From G963665495 sp963665495 (GTDB lineage: Bacteria; Desulfobacterota; Desulfovibrionia; Desulfovibrionales; Desulfovibrionaceae), in NCBI GenBank assembly GCA_963665495.1, contig OY762289.1, forward strand, positions 4,216,001 through 4,280,000: DNA of 64,000 nucleotides. The letters are read 5' to 3'. A program made the translations under genes and the position numbers. Position 1 is the stretch's first letter. Each line of letters starts with the position of its first letter. The notes under the pieces are model-generated. The model did no database searches. It saw only the letters and a list, made by a program, of their open reading frames with translations, and was not told where the DNA came from. Positions 25,457 to 33,971 of this stretch are shown piece by piece.

Positions 25457-25547
25457 GGTCTTTGGCGTTTAATGAGCCCTTTTTCATGATTTCTGAGGAA
25501 TTTTATACAATTTAACTGGTACGATTTCGCCCCTTAATTATGCGCGT

Positions 25548-25591
25548 CCAGGGCCGCTGCCCTGGCGGGGGTGTGGGGCGGGGAACCCCAC
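25548..25591. repeat. Double-hairpin repeat upstream of pheA
   Basis: CCAGGG/CCCTGG (25548-25565) and GTGGGG/CCCCAC (25573-25591). Same general design as the element at 23491. It ends 33 bp before the pheA start and could affect processing of the operon mRNA. Confidence 0.6.
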
Positions 25592-25624
25592 GACGTTGCT
25601 TGGTGGAAAAAAGGATCGCACGCA

Positions 25625-26758
25625 ATGACAGAAGACAGTAAAGCCGCATCCGAGCGTATGGCCGAGGTCCGGGGGGAGATTGACTCCCTGGACCAGGACA
25701 TTCTCGAACTACTCAACCGGCGGGCCTCGCTCTCGCTGGAGGTGGGCGCCATCAAGGCGGGCACCAAAGACATCATTTTCAAGCCCTTCCGCGAAAAGGA
25801 CGTACTGGATGGTTTGATCACCCGCAGCAAAGGGCCGTTGCCGGCCGAGCATCTGCGCTCCGTGTACCGCGAAATATTTTCGTCCTCGCGCGCGTTGCAG
25901 CGTCCGCAACGGGTGGGCTATCTGGGGCCGGAAGGAACGTTCTCCTATTTTGCTGGCGTGGAATTTCTGGGACGCAGTGTGGAATTCGCGCCCATGCCCG
26001 ACTTTGAGGCTGTCTTCAGCAGCGTGGCCAAACGCGAAATGGAACTCGGCATCATCCCGCTGGAGAATTCGCTCCAGGGCACGGTGGGCCAGAGTCTGGA
26101 CCACTTTCTGAGCTATAGCAACGTGCACATCCAGGCCGAACTGTTCTGCCGGATCTGCCACAGCCTACTGGGCCGGGCCTCTTCCCTGTCCGAGATCAAA
26201 ACCGTGTATTCGCATCCGCAGCCCCTGGCGCAATGCGCGGGCTGGCTGCGCAGCAACCTGCCCAACGCGGCCATCATTCCCACGGAAAGCACGGCTGCCG
26301 CGGCACGGCGCGTCATGGAAACGACCGACGATCCGAGTTGCGCGGCCATCGGACACCACCGCCTGGCATCCCGCATGGGGTTGAACATCATCGCCGCGGG
26401 TATTGAGGATCTGCCTGACAACTGGACGCGTTTCGTGATCATCAGTTCCACGCCTTCCGAGCAGGACGGCCGGGAAAAGACCTCCATGCTTTTTTCCCTG
26501 CCCGACCGGCCGGGTTCCCTGGTGGAGGTGCTGCAGTTGCTGGCCCACGAAGGCATCAACATGAAAAAGCTGGAATCCCGTCCGCAACGCGGCGAAAAAT
26601 GGAAATACGTCTTTTTTGTGGATGTGGAATGCGATTTGAGCCGTCAGGAGTACGCCAAGCTGGTGGCCGAACTCAGCAACGCGTGCCATTCGCTGCGCAT
26701 CCTGGGCAGTTATCCCGTGGGGCCGTCTCTGGACGTGTCCGCCGGAGTCCCGGACTAG
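25625..26758 (+). CDS. pheA: Bifunctional chorismate mutase / prephenate dehydratase
   Basis: 377 residues. AroQ-type chorismate mutase domain at residues ~10-95 ('IDSLDQDILELLNRRASLSLEVG'). Prephenate dehydratase domain at ~100-280 ('VGYLGPEGTFSYFA', 'GIIPLENSLQGTV', 'NWTRFVII' with the catalytic Thr). ACT domain follows with 'PGSLVEVLQLLAHEGINMKKLESRP', the GALV/ESRP-type Phe-binding motifs for feedback inhibition. ATG 25625 follows AAAGGA; the longer frame from 25571 overlaps repeat DNA. Makes phenylpyruvate for Phe. Confidence 0.95.
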   Translation: MTEDSKAASERMAEVRGEIDSLDQDILELLNRRASLSLEVGAIKAGTKDIIFKPFREKDVLDGLITRSKGPLPAEHLRSVYREIFSSSRALQRPQRVGYLGPEGTFSYFAGVEFLGRSVEFAPMPDFEAVFSSVAKREMELGIIPLENSLQGTVGQSLDHFLSYSNVHIQAELFCRICHSLLGRASSLSEIKTVYSHPQPLAQCAGWLRSNLPNAAIIPTESTAAAARRVMETTDDPSCAAIGHHRLASRMGLNIIAAGIEDLPDNWTRFVIISSTPSEQDGREKTSMLFSLPDRPGSLVEVLQLLAHEGINMKKLESRPQRGEKWKYVFFVDVECDLSRQEYAKLVAELSNACHSLRILGSYPVGPSLDVSAGVPD

Positions 26759-26832
26759 GCAGTACCAACCGGACACCGCAACATTTTAACCGGACCCTTT
26801 GGCCCCGGCCGGTCCAGAAAGAGAACCCGATT

Positions 26833-28164
26833 ATGCAGCAAAGCATCCCCGTAGTAACCGCGCCGCCCTCCAAATCCATGTCGCACCGGGCCATGATCGC
26901 TTCGGCTCTGGCAGTTGGCGAATCCAAGCTCAGCGGCGTGCTTGAAAGCGACGACCTGGAACGGACCAGGGAATGCCTGGTTGCCTGCGGCGCCCAGATC
27001 GAACGAACCGGAGAAGGCACCTACGACGTCCGGGGCCTCAACGGCGTTCCCGCGGGCGGGCCCGTGGATCCTTTGGATCTGGACGTTGGCGAATCCGGCA
27101 CCACCTGCCGCCTGCTTACCGGCATCCTGCCAGTAGGCCTGGGCGTGTTCCGCATTTTCGGCCGCGGCCGGATGCATGACAGACCCGTCGCCGCGCTCAC
27201 GGACGTGCTCAGCGGCCACGGCGTGGATATCACCTTTGACGAAAAACCGGGTTATCCGCCCTTTGTCATCAAAGCCTGCGGACTGAGGGGCGGCGACCTC
27301 ACCATCGGTCTGGACGAAAGCAGCCAGTATCTTTCGGGCCTGCTGCTTGCAGCGCCCATTGCCCGCCAGCAGCTGAACATCTACATCGGCGGCAAAAAAG
27401 TCGTGTCCTGGCCCTATGTGGGGCTGACGCTCCAGACGCTCAAGGACTTCGGCATCTGTTTCCGGGTGGAAAAGAAAAATGAGAACGGGGAGTGGCTGGA
27501 GGTGGACTGGCGCACGCCGGGCCATGTGGAGCCCGGCATCCTGCGGTTTCATGTAGTCCCTGGCATGTATCAGCCCCAGGAATACGCCGTGGAAGGCGAC
27601 TGGAGCAACGCATCCTATTTTCTGGCAGCGGGAGCGGCCGGACCCGGACCGGTATCGGTACGGGGCCTGCGCAAGGATTCCCTGCAGGGCGACCGGGCCA
27701 TCCTGGAACTGCTCGAACGCATGGGCGCGCAGATTTCCTGGACGGACGATGTGGTCACCGTACATCCCGGCCAGCTGCGCGGCATCGAGGCGGACATGGG
27801 ATCGTGTCCGGACATCGTGCCCACCATATCCGTTGTGGCGGCCATGGCCCAGGGCCCGACACGTATCAGCAACGTGGCCCACCTCCGCATCAAAGAAAGC
27901 GACCGCCTCGCTGCCGTGGCCCAGGAATTATCCCGTACAGGCTGCCAGGTGGACGTGCTGGAAGATGGTTTGCATATCCAGCCCGCCCCCCTCCCGGCAG
28001 GAGGCGACGCCATACGGTTCTCCGCCCATGGGGACCACCGCATCGCCATGAGCATGGCCCTGCTCCAGCGCGCGGGTGTGCGCGTGGAACTGGACCAGCC
28101 CGAATGCGTGGCAAAATCCAACCCCCGTTTTTGGGAACAATGGAACGACCTGATGCAGGCCTAG
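26833..28164 (+). CDS. aroA: 5-enolpyruvylshikimate-3-phosphate synthase
   Basis: 443 residues. Catalyses PEP addition to shikimate-3-phosphate. Family motifs present: 'PPSKSMSHRA', 'GESGTTCRLLTG', 'SSQYLSGLLLAAP', 'DSLQGDRAILELL', 'CPDIVPTISVVAAMA', 'LRIKESDRLAAVA' and 'DHRIAMSMALL', with catalytic Lys, Asp and Glu in place. Starts 74 bp after pheA. I use ATG 26833, since the frame upstream lies in pheA. Confidence 0.95.
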   Translation: MQQSIPVVTAPPSKSMSHRAMIASALAVGESKLSGVLESDDLERTRECLVACGAQIERTGEGTYDVRGLNGVPAGGPVDPLDLDVGESGTTCRLLTGILPVGLGVFRIFGRGRMHDRPVAALTDVLSGHGVDITFDEKPGYPPFVIKACGLRGGDLTIGLDESSQYLSGLLLAAPIARQQLNIYIGGKKVVSWPYVGLTLQTLKDFGICFRVEKKNENGEWLEVDWRTPGHVEPGILRFHVVPGMYQPQEYAVEGDWSNASYFLAAGAAGPGPVSVRGLRKDSLQGDRAILELLERMGAQISWTDDVVTVHPGQLRGIEADMGSCPDIVPTISVVAAMAQGPTRISNVAHLRIKESDRLAAVAQELSRTGCQVDVLEDGLHIQPAPLPAGGDAIRFSAHGDHRIAMSMALLQRAGVRVELDQPECVAKSNPRFWEQWNDLMQA

Positions 28165-28206
28165 CCTGCCGATCCGGTCGCAACGTAAAAGAACAAGGGG
28201 AATCTC

Positions 28207-28464
28207 ATGGACCTGAAAAGCGTACTGCTCGGTCTCATTCTTGGTTGTTGCCTGTTACTGCTGCTGGGCGCGCGCAACGCACCCCAGCCGGCTCCCACCA
28301 TGGGCGCCGAAATCGGCCGTTACCAGCTCGTGACCCAGAAGACCGTACAGGGGGTCGAATACTGGACCATTTTCGACACGTCCGAGGGCGTGGCCAAGGT
28401 CTTCAAGGACGACTCGGTCCACGTGATTTCCTTTCCTGAGAACGTCTCGGAAAAGCTTAAATAG
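28207..28464 (+). CDS. Small membrane-anchored protein in the aromatic operon
   Basis: 85 residues with one N-terminal hydrophobic helix ('SVLLGLILGCCLLLLLG') and a ~60-residue soluble tail rich in aromatic and beta-branched residues. I recognise no family. It sits 42 bp after aroA and 8 bp before tyrA, in the middle of the operon, with AAGGGGAAT before ATG. It is co-transcribed with aromatic biosynthesis, but no catalytic motif is seen. Confidence 0.7.
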   Translation: MDLKSVLLGLILGCCLLLLLGARNAPQPAPTMGAEIGRYQLVTQKTVQGVEYWTIFDTSEGVAKVFKDDSVHVISFPENVSEKLK

Positions 28465-28472
28465 AGAACACA

Positions 28473-29252
28473 ATGTCGGAAAAGCAAACATCGGACCCGG
28501 ACTTTAGACACATCCGCCGCGTGGCCATCATCGGCGCCGGCGGCCAGATGGGCGGCATGTTCGCGGCCCGCAGCCTGGCGGCCGGATACGAAGTCCGCGC
28601 CATGGACAGGCCCCTGAGCCTGGACAAGCTGCGCCAGGGCATCCGGGGGGCGGACCTGCTGCTGCTCTCCGTGCCGGCCAAAGCGGTGGATGAGGTGCTC
28701 GAACTGGCGGTCCAGGTGCTGGAACCGCCGCAGATCCTCATCGACAACGTCTCGGTCAAGGTGCAGCCCCTGGCATCCATGCTCAAACACTACTCCGGGC
28801 CGGTTGTGGGAACGCACCCGCTCTTCGGGCCCACGCCGCCGGAGGATACGCGGGTGGCTCTGACGCCCGGACGCGACGACGCGGACGGCTCGGCCTGCCG
28901 CGCGGTGGCGGACTGGATGCGCGGGCTGGGATTCACGCCCTTTGAAACCACGGCGGAGGAGCACGATCGTGCGGCAGCGGTGATTCAGGGACTGAACTTC
29001 GTGACCACCGTGGCCTATCTTTCGGTGCTAGCGCACGACAAAGGCGTCAAACAATTCCTGACGCCTTCGTTCGAGCGCCGCCTGGAAGCGGCCCGCAAAA
29101 TGGTCACCGAAGACGCCGAGCTGTTCGCCATGCTTTTCGAGACCAATCCGTTCAGCCAGGACGCCGTACGCAGCTACCGCAATTATCTGCACGTGGCCGC
29201 GGGCGGCGACATCGACATCCTGGTCGAACGCGCCAAGTGGTGGTTGGAATAA
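28473..29252 (+). CDS. tyrA: Prephenate dehydrogenase
   Basis: 259 residues. NAD(P)-binding Rossmann start 'VAIIGAGGQMGGMFAARSL', substrate-region 'SVPAKAVDEVL', 'DNVSVKVQPL', and 'GTHPLFGP' with the catalytic His. Oxidative decarboxylation of prephenate to hydroxyphenylpyruvate for Tyr. No ACT domain, so feedback control, if any, is not through the PheA-type module. Eight-bp gap from the small membrane protein. Confidence 0.92.
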   Translation: MSEKQTSDPDFRHIRRVAIIGAGGQMGGMFAARSLAAGYEVRAMDRPLSLDKLRQGIRGADLLLLSVPAKAVDEVLELAVQVLEPPQILIDNVSVKVQPLASMLKHYSGPVVGTHPLFGPTPPEDTRVALTPGRDDADGSACRAVADWMRGLGFTPFETTAEEHDRAAAVIQGLNFVTTVAYLSVLAHDKGVKQFLTPSFERRLEAARKMVTEDAELFAMLFETNPFSQDAVRSYRNYLHVAAGGDIDILVERAKWWLE

Positions 29253-29288
29253 GTACTTAACAGACGCTGAACCAAGGAGACTTTTCCT

Positions 29289-30704
29289 ATGGAACGCATA
29301 CAGTTGCATCAAACCGGCAAATTGCTGCCGGCCGATATCCAGACCCCCATCAGCCTATTTCTCGGACTGGTGGGCAGCAAACAGGGCCTGTTGCTGGAAA
29401 GCGCCGAAGTGGACGGACGCCTCGGACGCTACAGCATTGTGGCCTGGAACTACCGCCTGCGACTTTCCGCCAAGGACGGCAAACTCGAAGTGGCCAGCCG
29501 CGACGAGCGTTTGAACGGCATGAAAGAATTCGACGGCATGGACTACATCGAAGGTCTGCGGGCCGTGATGGAGAAGCTGGAGATTCTGCCTGCCAAAGGT
29601 TTCGAAGACCTGCCGCCCATCTGCCGCAGTCTGATCGGCTTTTTCGGTTACGGCGTGGCCGGGATGTTCGAGCCCAAACTCGCTCCCCTGATCCCGCCGG
29701 AACAGGCCGAATCCTGCCTGGTGCTGCCGGGTCAGGTGGCCATGTTCGACCACCTCTACCACAAGCTCTACCTGCTTTCCCTGGTGGAGGGCGTCAAAAC
29801 CGAGTTCGACTTCAAAAACCTGACCCGCATTCTGGAACCGCCCCAGGCCGGGCCCGTGCAGAATGTACCGGAAGAAGTTTCCTATAAAAAGGCCGTGGAA
29901 CGCGGCAAGGAAATGATCACGGAAGGCGAATGCATCCAGGTGGTGCTCTCCACCCGTTTTCAGGCCTCGTTCAAAGGCGAACCCTTCCAGCTGTACCGCC
30001 GCCTGCGTCAGGTCAACCCCTCGCCCTACCTCTTCTTCCTGCGTCTGCCCAAAGTCACGCTCATGGGTTCGTCCCCCGAGCTGCTGGTCAAATGCGACAA
30101 CGGCGAACTGACCACCTGCCCCATCGCAGGTACGCGTCCCAGAGGCGCTTCAGAGGTCGAGGACGACCGTCTGGCCAAGGAATTGATGGAAGATCCCAAG
30201 GAACGGGCCGAACATGTGATGCTGGTGGACCTCGGGCGCAACGACCTCGGACGCATTGCCAAACCCGGCAGTGTGAACGTGGAAAAATTCATGCAGGTCG
30301 AACGCTACTCGCACGTCATGCACATTGTCTCGCACGTCAAGGCGCAGCTGGCCGAAGGCAAGGACGCCCTGGACGTGCTGGCCTCGGCTTTTCCCGCCGG
30401 AACCTTGAGCGGCGCGCCCAAGGTCCGGGCAATGGAAATCATCGCCGAACTCGAAGGATTGAGCCGCGGCCCCTACGCCGGAGCCATCGGCTGGGTCGGC
30501 CTGGACAAGGACCGTGTGGACATAGACACCGGCATCATCATCCGTTCGCTCTGGGTCCGGGACAACATGGTCCACTGGCAGGCCGGAGCCGGTATCGTCT
30601 ACGATTCGGTGCCGGATACCGAATGGCTGGAATGCAACAACAAAGCAAAAGTGCTTCAGGAAATAATGGCGGCCACAGGAGGCGGCGATGTTTTTACTTA
30701 TTGA
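29289..30704 (+). CDS. trpE: Anthranilate synthase component I
   Basis: 471 residues. Chorismate-utilising enzyme with 'LLLESAEVDGRLGRYSIVAW' at the N-terminus (the LLES region binds Trp in feedback-sensitive enzymes). Catalytic segments are 'SPELLVKCDNGELTTCPIAGTRPRG', 'DLGRNDLGR', 'FPAGTLSGAPKVRAMEII' and 'QAGAGIVYDSVP'. AAGGAG precedes ATG. Overlaps trpG by 17 bp, as expected for the two-subunit complex. Confidence 0.95.
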   Translation: MERIQLHQTGKLLPADIQTPISLFLGLVGSKQGLLLESAEVDGRLGRYSIVAWNYRLRLSAKDGKLEVASRDERLNGMKEFDGMDYIEGLRAVMEKLEILPAKGFEDLPPICRSLIGFFGYGVAGMFEPKLAPLIPPEQAESCLVLPGQVAMFDHLYHKLYLLSLVEGVKTEFDFKNLTRILEPPQAGPVQNVPEEVSYKKAVERGKEMITEGECIQVVLSTRFQASFKGEPFQLYRRLRQVNPSPYLFFLRLPKVTLMGSSPELLVKCDNGELTTCPIAGTRPRGASEVEDDRLAKELMEDPKERAEHVMLVDLGRNDLGRIAKPGSVNVEKFMQVERYSHVMHIVSHVKAQLAEGKDALDVLASAFPAGTLSGAPKVRAMEIIAELEGLSRGPYAGAIGWVGLDKDRVDIDTGIIIRSLWVRDNMVHWQAGAGIVYDSVPDTEWLECNNKAKVLQEIMAATGGGDVFTY

Positions 30705-31260
30705 TAACTTTGACTCCTTCACGTTCAATCTCGTGCAGGCGTTTTATAAACTGGGCAAAAATCCGGAGGTCATCCGCAACGACCGACCGGAACTCCTGGA
30801 GCTGGCCACCAGCGGCAAGCTCGAAATGGTCTGCCTGTCCCCCGGCCCCAGCAATCCGCGCAACGCAGGATATTGCCTGGAGTTTCTGAAACTCCTGCCC
30901 AAAGAGATCCCCGTACTGGGCGTCTGCCTCGGGCACCAGACCCTGGGCTATCACGCGGGCGCGGATGTCGTGATCGGCCCGAAGATCATGCACGGCAAAA
31001 CCTCGGACATTACCCACAACGGCAAGGGCCTGTTCAGCGGACTGCCCAATCCCCTTACCGTGGGGCGCTACCATTCGCTGATCGTCCGTGCCGAACAGGC
31101 GCCGGATCTGCTGGAAGTGGTCTCGGAAACCGACCAGGGCGAAGTCATGGCCATGGTCTACAAAGACCGGCCCTGGGCAGGCGTGCAGTTCCATCCGGAA
31201 TCCGTACTCACTCCGGACGGAGAGAAGCTCCTGGCCAACTTCCCGGACAAGCTGGTGTAG
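30688..31260 (+). CDS. trpG: Anthranilate synthase component II (glutamine amidotransferase)
   Basis: 190 residues. Class I amidotransferase: 'LLIDNFDSFTFNLVQAF', oxyanion loop 'LSPGPSNPRNAG' (variant of the usual PGPGxP), nucleophile in 'GVCLGHQTLGYHAG', and His-Glu pair in 'GVQFHPESVLTPDGEKLL'. Supplies ammonia to TrpE. Its AGGAGG site lies within the trpE 3' end (17-bp overlap). Followed by two hairpins before trpD. Confidence 0.94.
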   Translation: MFLLIDNFDSFTFNLVQAFYKLGKNPEVIRNDRPELLELATSGKLEMVCLSPGPSNPRNAGYCLEFLKLLPKEIPVLGVCLGHQTLGYHAGADVVIGPKIMHGKTSDITHNGKGLFSGLPNPLTVGRYHSLIVRAEQAPDLLEVVSETDQGEVMAMVYKDRPWAGVQFHPESVLTPDGEKLLANFPDKLV

Positions 31261-31268
31261 AAAATACT

Positions 31269-31308
31269 GTTGTGTGGGCTTCACTCGCATGAATGAAGCC
31301 CACACAAC
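31269..31308 (+). terminator. Strong hairpin between trpG and trpD
   Basis: Perfect 15-bp stem (GTTGTGTGGGCTTCA / TGAAGCCCACACAAC, 10-base loop) beginning 9 bp after the trpG stop, followed by only three T's. It may be a partial terminator or an RNA processing/stability element that separates expression of trpEG from trpDCFBA. Confidence 0.6.
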
Positions 31309-31360
31309 TTTGGATGTGCGGATAAAAAAACTTTCTTTCCAAAATATTATGGATCATTTC

Positions 31361-31424
31361 AGCTAAAAGTTTTGGGAGATCCTTAAGAACCTTTTTACAA
31401 AAAGGTTCTTAAGCCGCCGGAGGC
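31361..31424. repeat. Dispersed hairpin repeat, copy C (inverted, inside operon)
   Basis: Reverse orientation of the element at 7659 and 15532. AAAAGTTTTGGGAGAT, then a perfect 15-bp hairpin CTTAAGAACCTTTTT / AAAAAGGTTCTTAAG (31382-31413), then CCGCCGGAGGC. It lies between trpG and trpD, 28 bp before the trpD start. Confidence 0.8.
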
Positions 31425-31451
31425 ATTTCCCATGACAATAAGGAGCTTACA

Positions 31452-32456
31452 ATGGGGTTTACTACCAAGGAGATCCTCGAACATCTGGGGCAAGGGAAGG
31501 ACCTTTCGGAGGAAATGGCCGACACGGCGTTCGCCATGCTGGCGGACGGCGAATTCTCGTCCGCTCAGGGCGGCGCGCTGTTGATGGGGCTGCGCGTCAA
31601 GGGCGAGACGGCGGTGGAGATCAACGCCGCGGTCAAAGCGCTGCTGGAACGGGCCGTACGGGTCACGGATATGCCCGCCAAGACTTTTGAAGCAGTGGGT
31701 ACGGGCGGGGACAACAGTTCGAGCTTCAACTGTTCCACGGCCACCAGCATCACTCTGGCCGGGATGGGGTACGCGGTGACCAAGCACGGCAACCGCTCGG
31801 TTTCCAGCAAATGCGGCGCCGCCGATGCCGTGGAAGGCCTCGGACTGCCCATGTACGCGGAGCCGGACCAGGTCCGGGCCGAGCTGGCCAAACGCAATTT
31901 CGTATTTTTATTCGCACCGAACTTTCATCCGGCCTTCCGCCACATCATGCCCACCCGCAAGGATCTGGCCATCCGGACCTTGTTCAATATTCTCGGCCCG
32001 CTGCTGAACCCGTCCCGGCCGAGCCACCAGCTCATCGGCGTGGCCAAGCCCGAAATCATGGAACTGATGGCCGAAGTGCTGCTGCTGGCCGGTGTGGAAC
32101 GGGCCGCGGTGGTTCACGGCGCGGGCGGACTGGACGAACTCACCCCCTGGGGACCGGCCAAGGTGATCTGGGTGGCCGACGGCAAAATGAAACGTACGGA
32201 GCTTGATCCGGCTGAGCTGGGCATTCAGTCCTGTACGCTCGAAGACGTGGCCGTAAGCGGCAAGGAGCAGGGCTTTGAGGTGCTCAAGCAGTTGCTGGCC
32301 GGACAAGGCCCCAAGGGCATGCAGGAAATGCTTGTCTTCAACCTGGCCGTGGGCATTCACCTCCTGGAGCCGGAAGAGGGCTTGCAGGATTGCGTCGAAC
32401 GCGCGCGCGTCGCTCTGGCCCAGGGTGCCGGACTGAAGGTGCTTGCCGATGTCTAA
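31452..32456 (+). CDS. trpD: Anthranilate phosphoribosyltransferase
   Basis: 334 residues, stand-alone enzyme (not fused to TrpG). Motifs: 'AVGTGGDNSSSFNCSTATS' (PRPP-binding GTGGD loop), 'KHGNRSVSSKCGAADAVEGLG', 'FLFAPNFHPAFRHIMPTRKDL' and 'RTLFNILGPLLNP'. Transfers phosphoribose from PRPP to anthranilate. AAGGAG lies upstream of ATG. Its last 8 bp overlap trpC. Confidence 0.95.
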   Translation: MGFTTKEILEHLGQGKDLSEEMADTAFAMLADGEFSSAQGGALLMGLRVKGETAVEINAAVKALLERAVRVTDMPAKTFEAVGTGGDNSSSFNCSTATSITLAGMGYAVTKHGNRSVSSKCGAADAVEGLGLPMYAEPDQVRAELAKRNFVFLFAPNFHPAFRHIMPTRKDLAIRTLFNILGPLLNPSRPSHQLIGVAKPEIMELMAEVLLLAGVERAAVVHGAGGLDELTPWGPAKVIWVADGKMKRTELDPAELGIQSCTLEDVAVSGKEQGFEVLKQLLAGQGPKGMQEMLVFNLAVGIHLLEPEEGLQDCVERARVALAQGAGLKVLADV

Positions 32457-33264
32457 CCCGGCGAAGCAACCGAACAAGACCGACATGCTGGAGAAATTCC
32501 GCCAGGCAAAACAGCCGGAAATCGATACATTGCGTACGCTGCAGGCCGAGGGCAAACTGCCCCCGGCCTTTGCAGGAAAGCGCCCATCTTTTTCCGGCGC
32601 GCTTCTGGCGTCCTCTTCCATTGCCGTGATCACGGAATACAAGCGGGCGTCTCCATCCAAAGGCGTCATCAACCTGAAGTTCGGCCCCGAGGAAATCGCC
32701 GCGAGTTATGCCGGCGCGGGGGCAAGCGCGCTTTCCGTACTGACCGAGGAAAAATACTTTCAGGGCGAAATCGGTTATCTGGAACGGATGACGGCGCCCG
32801 GACTCCCCCTGCTGCGTAAGGATTTTCTGCTGGATCCGCTTCAGGTGGTGCAGACCGCGGCCACTCCGGCATCGGCCCTGCTGCTGATCGTTCGGATGTT
32901 CGATTCGGCCCGGATCCTGGGATCCATGATCGGCCTAGCCGCGGAACTGGGCCTGGAATGCGTGGTTGAAATTTTTGACGAACGCGACCTGGAAGTGGCG
33001 CGAGAAGCCGGATCCCGTATCATCCAGGTCAACAACCGCGACCTGGACACCCTGGTGACGGATTTGCAAACTTCGGAACGCCTGGCCGCAAAAAGAGATC
33101 AAAAAACATCTTTGCAAGAAATCTGGATCAGTGCCAGCGGCATACAAAATCATAATGATTTAAAGCTGATGGAATCACTCGACTACCAGGCTGCCCTGGT
33201 AGGAACCTTCTTGATGCAAGGCGACGCACCTGATATGGCTTTGAAGCAACTCATTGAAGGATAA
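32449..33264 (+). CDS. trpC: Indole-3-glycerol-phosphate synthase
   Basis: 271 residues. TIM barrel with 'VITEYKRASPSKGVINLKF', 'VLTEEKYFQGEIGYL', 'LPLLRKDFLLDPLQV', 'ECVVEIFDERDL' and 'QVNNRDLDTLVTDL', including the catalytic Lys and Glu. The usual SESGI near the C-terminus reads 'ISASGI', a Glu-to-Ala change. ATG 32449 overlaps the trpD stop (ATGTCTAA) for coupling. An in-frame TTG at 32443 is possible but less likely. Confidence 0.93.
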   Translation: MSNPAKQPNKTDMLEKFRQAKQPEIDTLRTLQAEGKLPPAFAGKRPSFSGALLASSSIAVITEYKRASPSKGVINLKFGPEEIAASYAGAGASALSVLTEEKYFQGEIGYLERMTAPGLPLLRKDFLLDPLQVVQTAATPASALLLIVRMFDSARILGSMIGLAAELGLECVVEIFDERDLEVAREAGSRIIQVNNRDLDTLVTDLQTSERLAAKRDQKTSLQEIWISASGIQNHNDLKLMESLDYQAALVGTFLMQGDAPDMALKQLIEG

Positions 33265-33267
33265 GCC

Positions 33268-33927
33268 ATGATCTCTTACTGCGACATAGTTACCATGGTC
33301 AAAATCTGCGGCCTGACCTCCCAGGCGGATGCAGATCTTTGCCTACGATTCGAGGCCGGACTTGTTGGGTTTGTCTTTCACCAAAAAAGTCCCCGTTACA
33401 TCACCCCGGAAAAAGCGGAAACCATCAATACGGGCGAGGCCATGCGCGTCGGCGTGTTTGTGGATCAGAGTCCGCAGGAGATCCGGGACATCATGCGCAG
33501 GGCGCGCCTGCACATCGCGCAACTGCACGGCGATCAGGACCAGGCTTTCTGCCAGGAACTGGGCAAACCCCGAGTCATGCGGGTTTTCTGGCCCGAGCGC
33601 TACGAAACAAAACAGGACCTGGAAAAGGACCTGGAGCTGTACGCCCCCTACATGCGCTTTGCGCTTTTTGATGCGGGCACGACGGGCGGCGGCCACGGAA
33701 CCCAGTTCGATTTCAATTTTCTGCAGGGACTCAATAGTCCCAAAAGCTGGTTCATCGCCGGCGGACTGGGTCCGGACAACATCAAACAGGCCCTGGCCGC
33801 CTGCAACCCCTGCGGCATCGACCTGAACTCCGGCGTGGAAAGCGCGCCCGGAGTAAAAGACCAGCAATTGATGGCCCGCGCCTTTCAACAATTGTGCGAA
33901 TATGATTCCGCAGTACGAGGAAAATAA
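33268..33927 (+). CDS. trpF: Phosphoribosylanthranilate isomerase
   Basis: 219 residues. TIM barrel with 'MVKICGLTSQADADL' (catalytic Cys), 'VGFVFHQKSPRYI', 'RVGVFVDQSPQEI', 'IAQLHGDQ', 'FALFDAGTTGGGHGTQFDF' (catalytic Asp) and 'WFIAGGLGPDNI...GIDLNSGVE'. Starts 3 bp after trpC with GAAGGA upstream. Amadori step before IGP synthase. Confidence 0.93.
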   Translation: MISYCDIVTMVKICGLTSQADADLCLRFEAGLVGFVFHQKSPRYITPEKAETINTGEAMRVGVFVDQSPQEIRDIMRRARLHIAQLHGDQDQAFCQELGKPRVMRVFWPERYETKQDLEKDLELYAPYMRFALFDAGTTGGGHGTQFDFNFLQGLNSPKSWFIAGGLGPDNIKQALAACNPCGIDLNSGVESAPGVKDQQLMARAFQQLCEYDSAVRGK

Positions 33928-33971
33928 CCGCATCCCTGCCTGCGGCAGGGGCGGATAACAACGGGAGCCAT

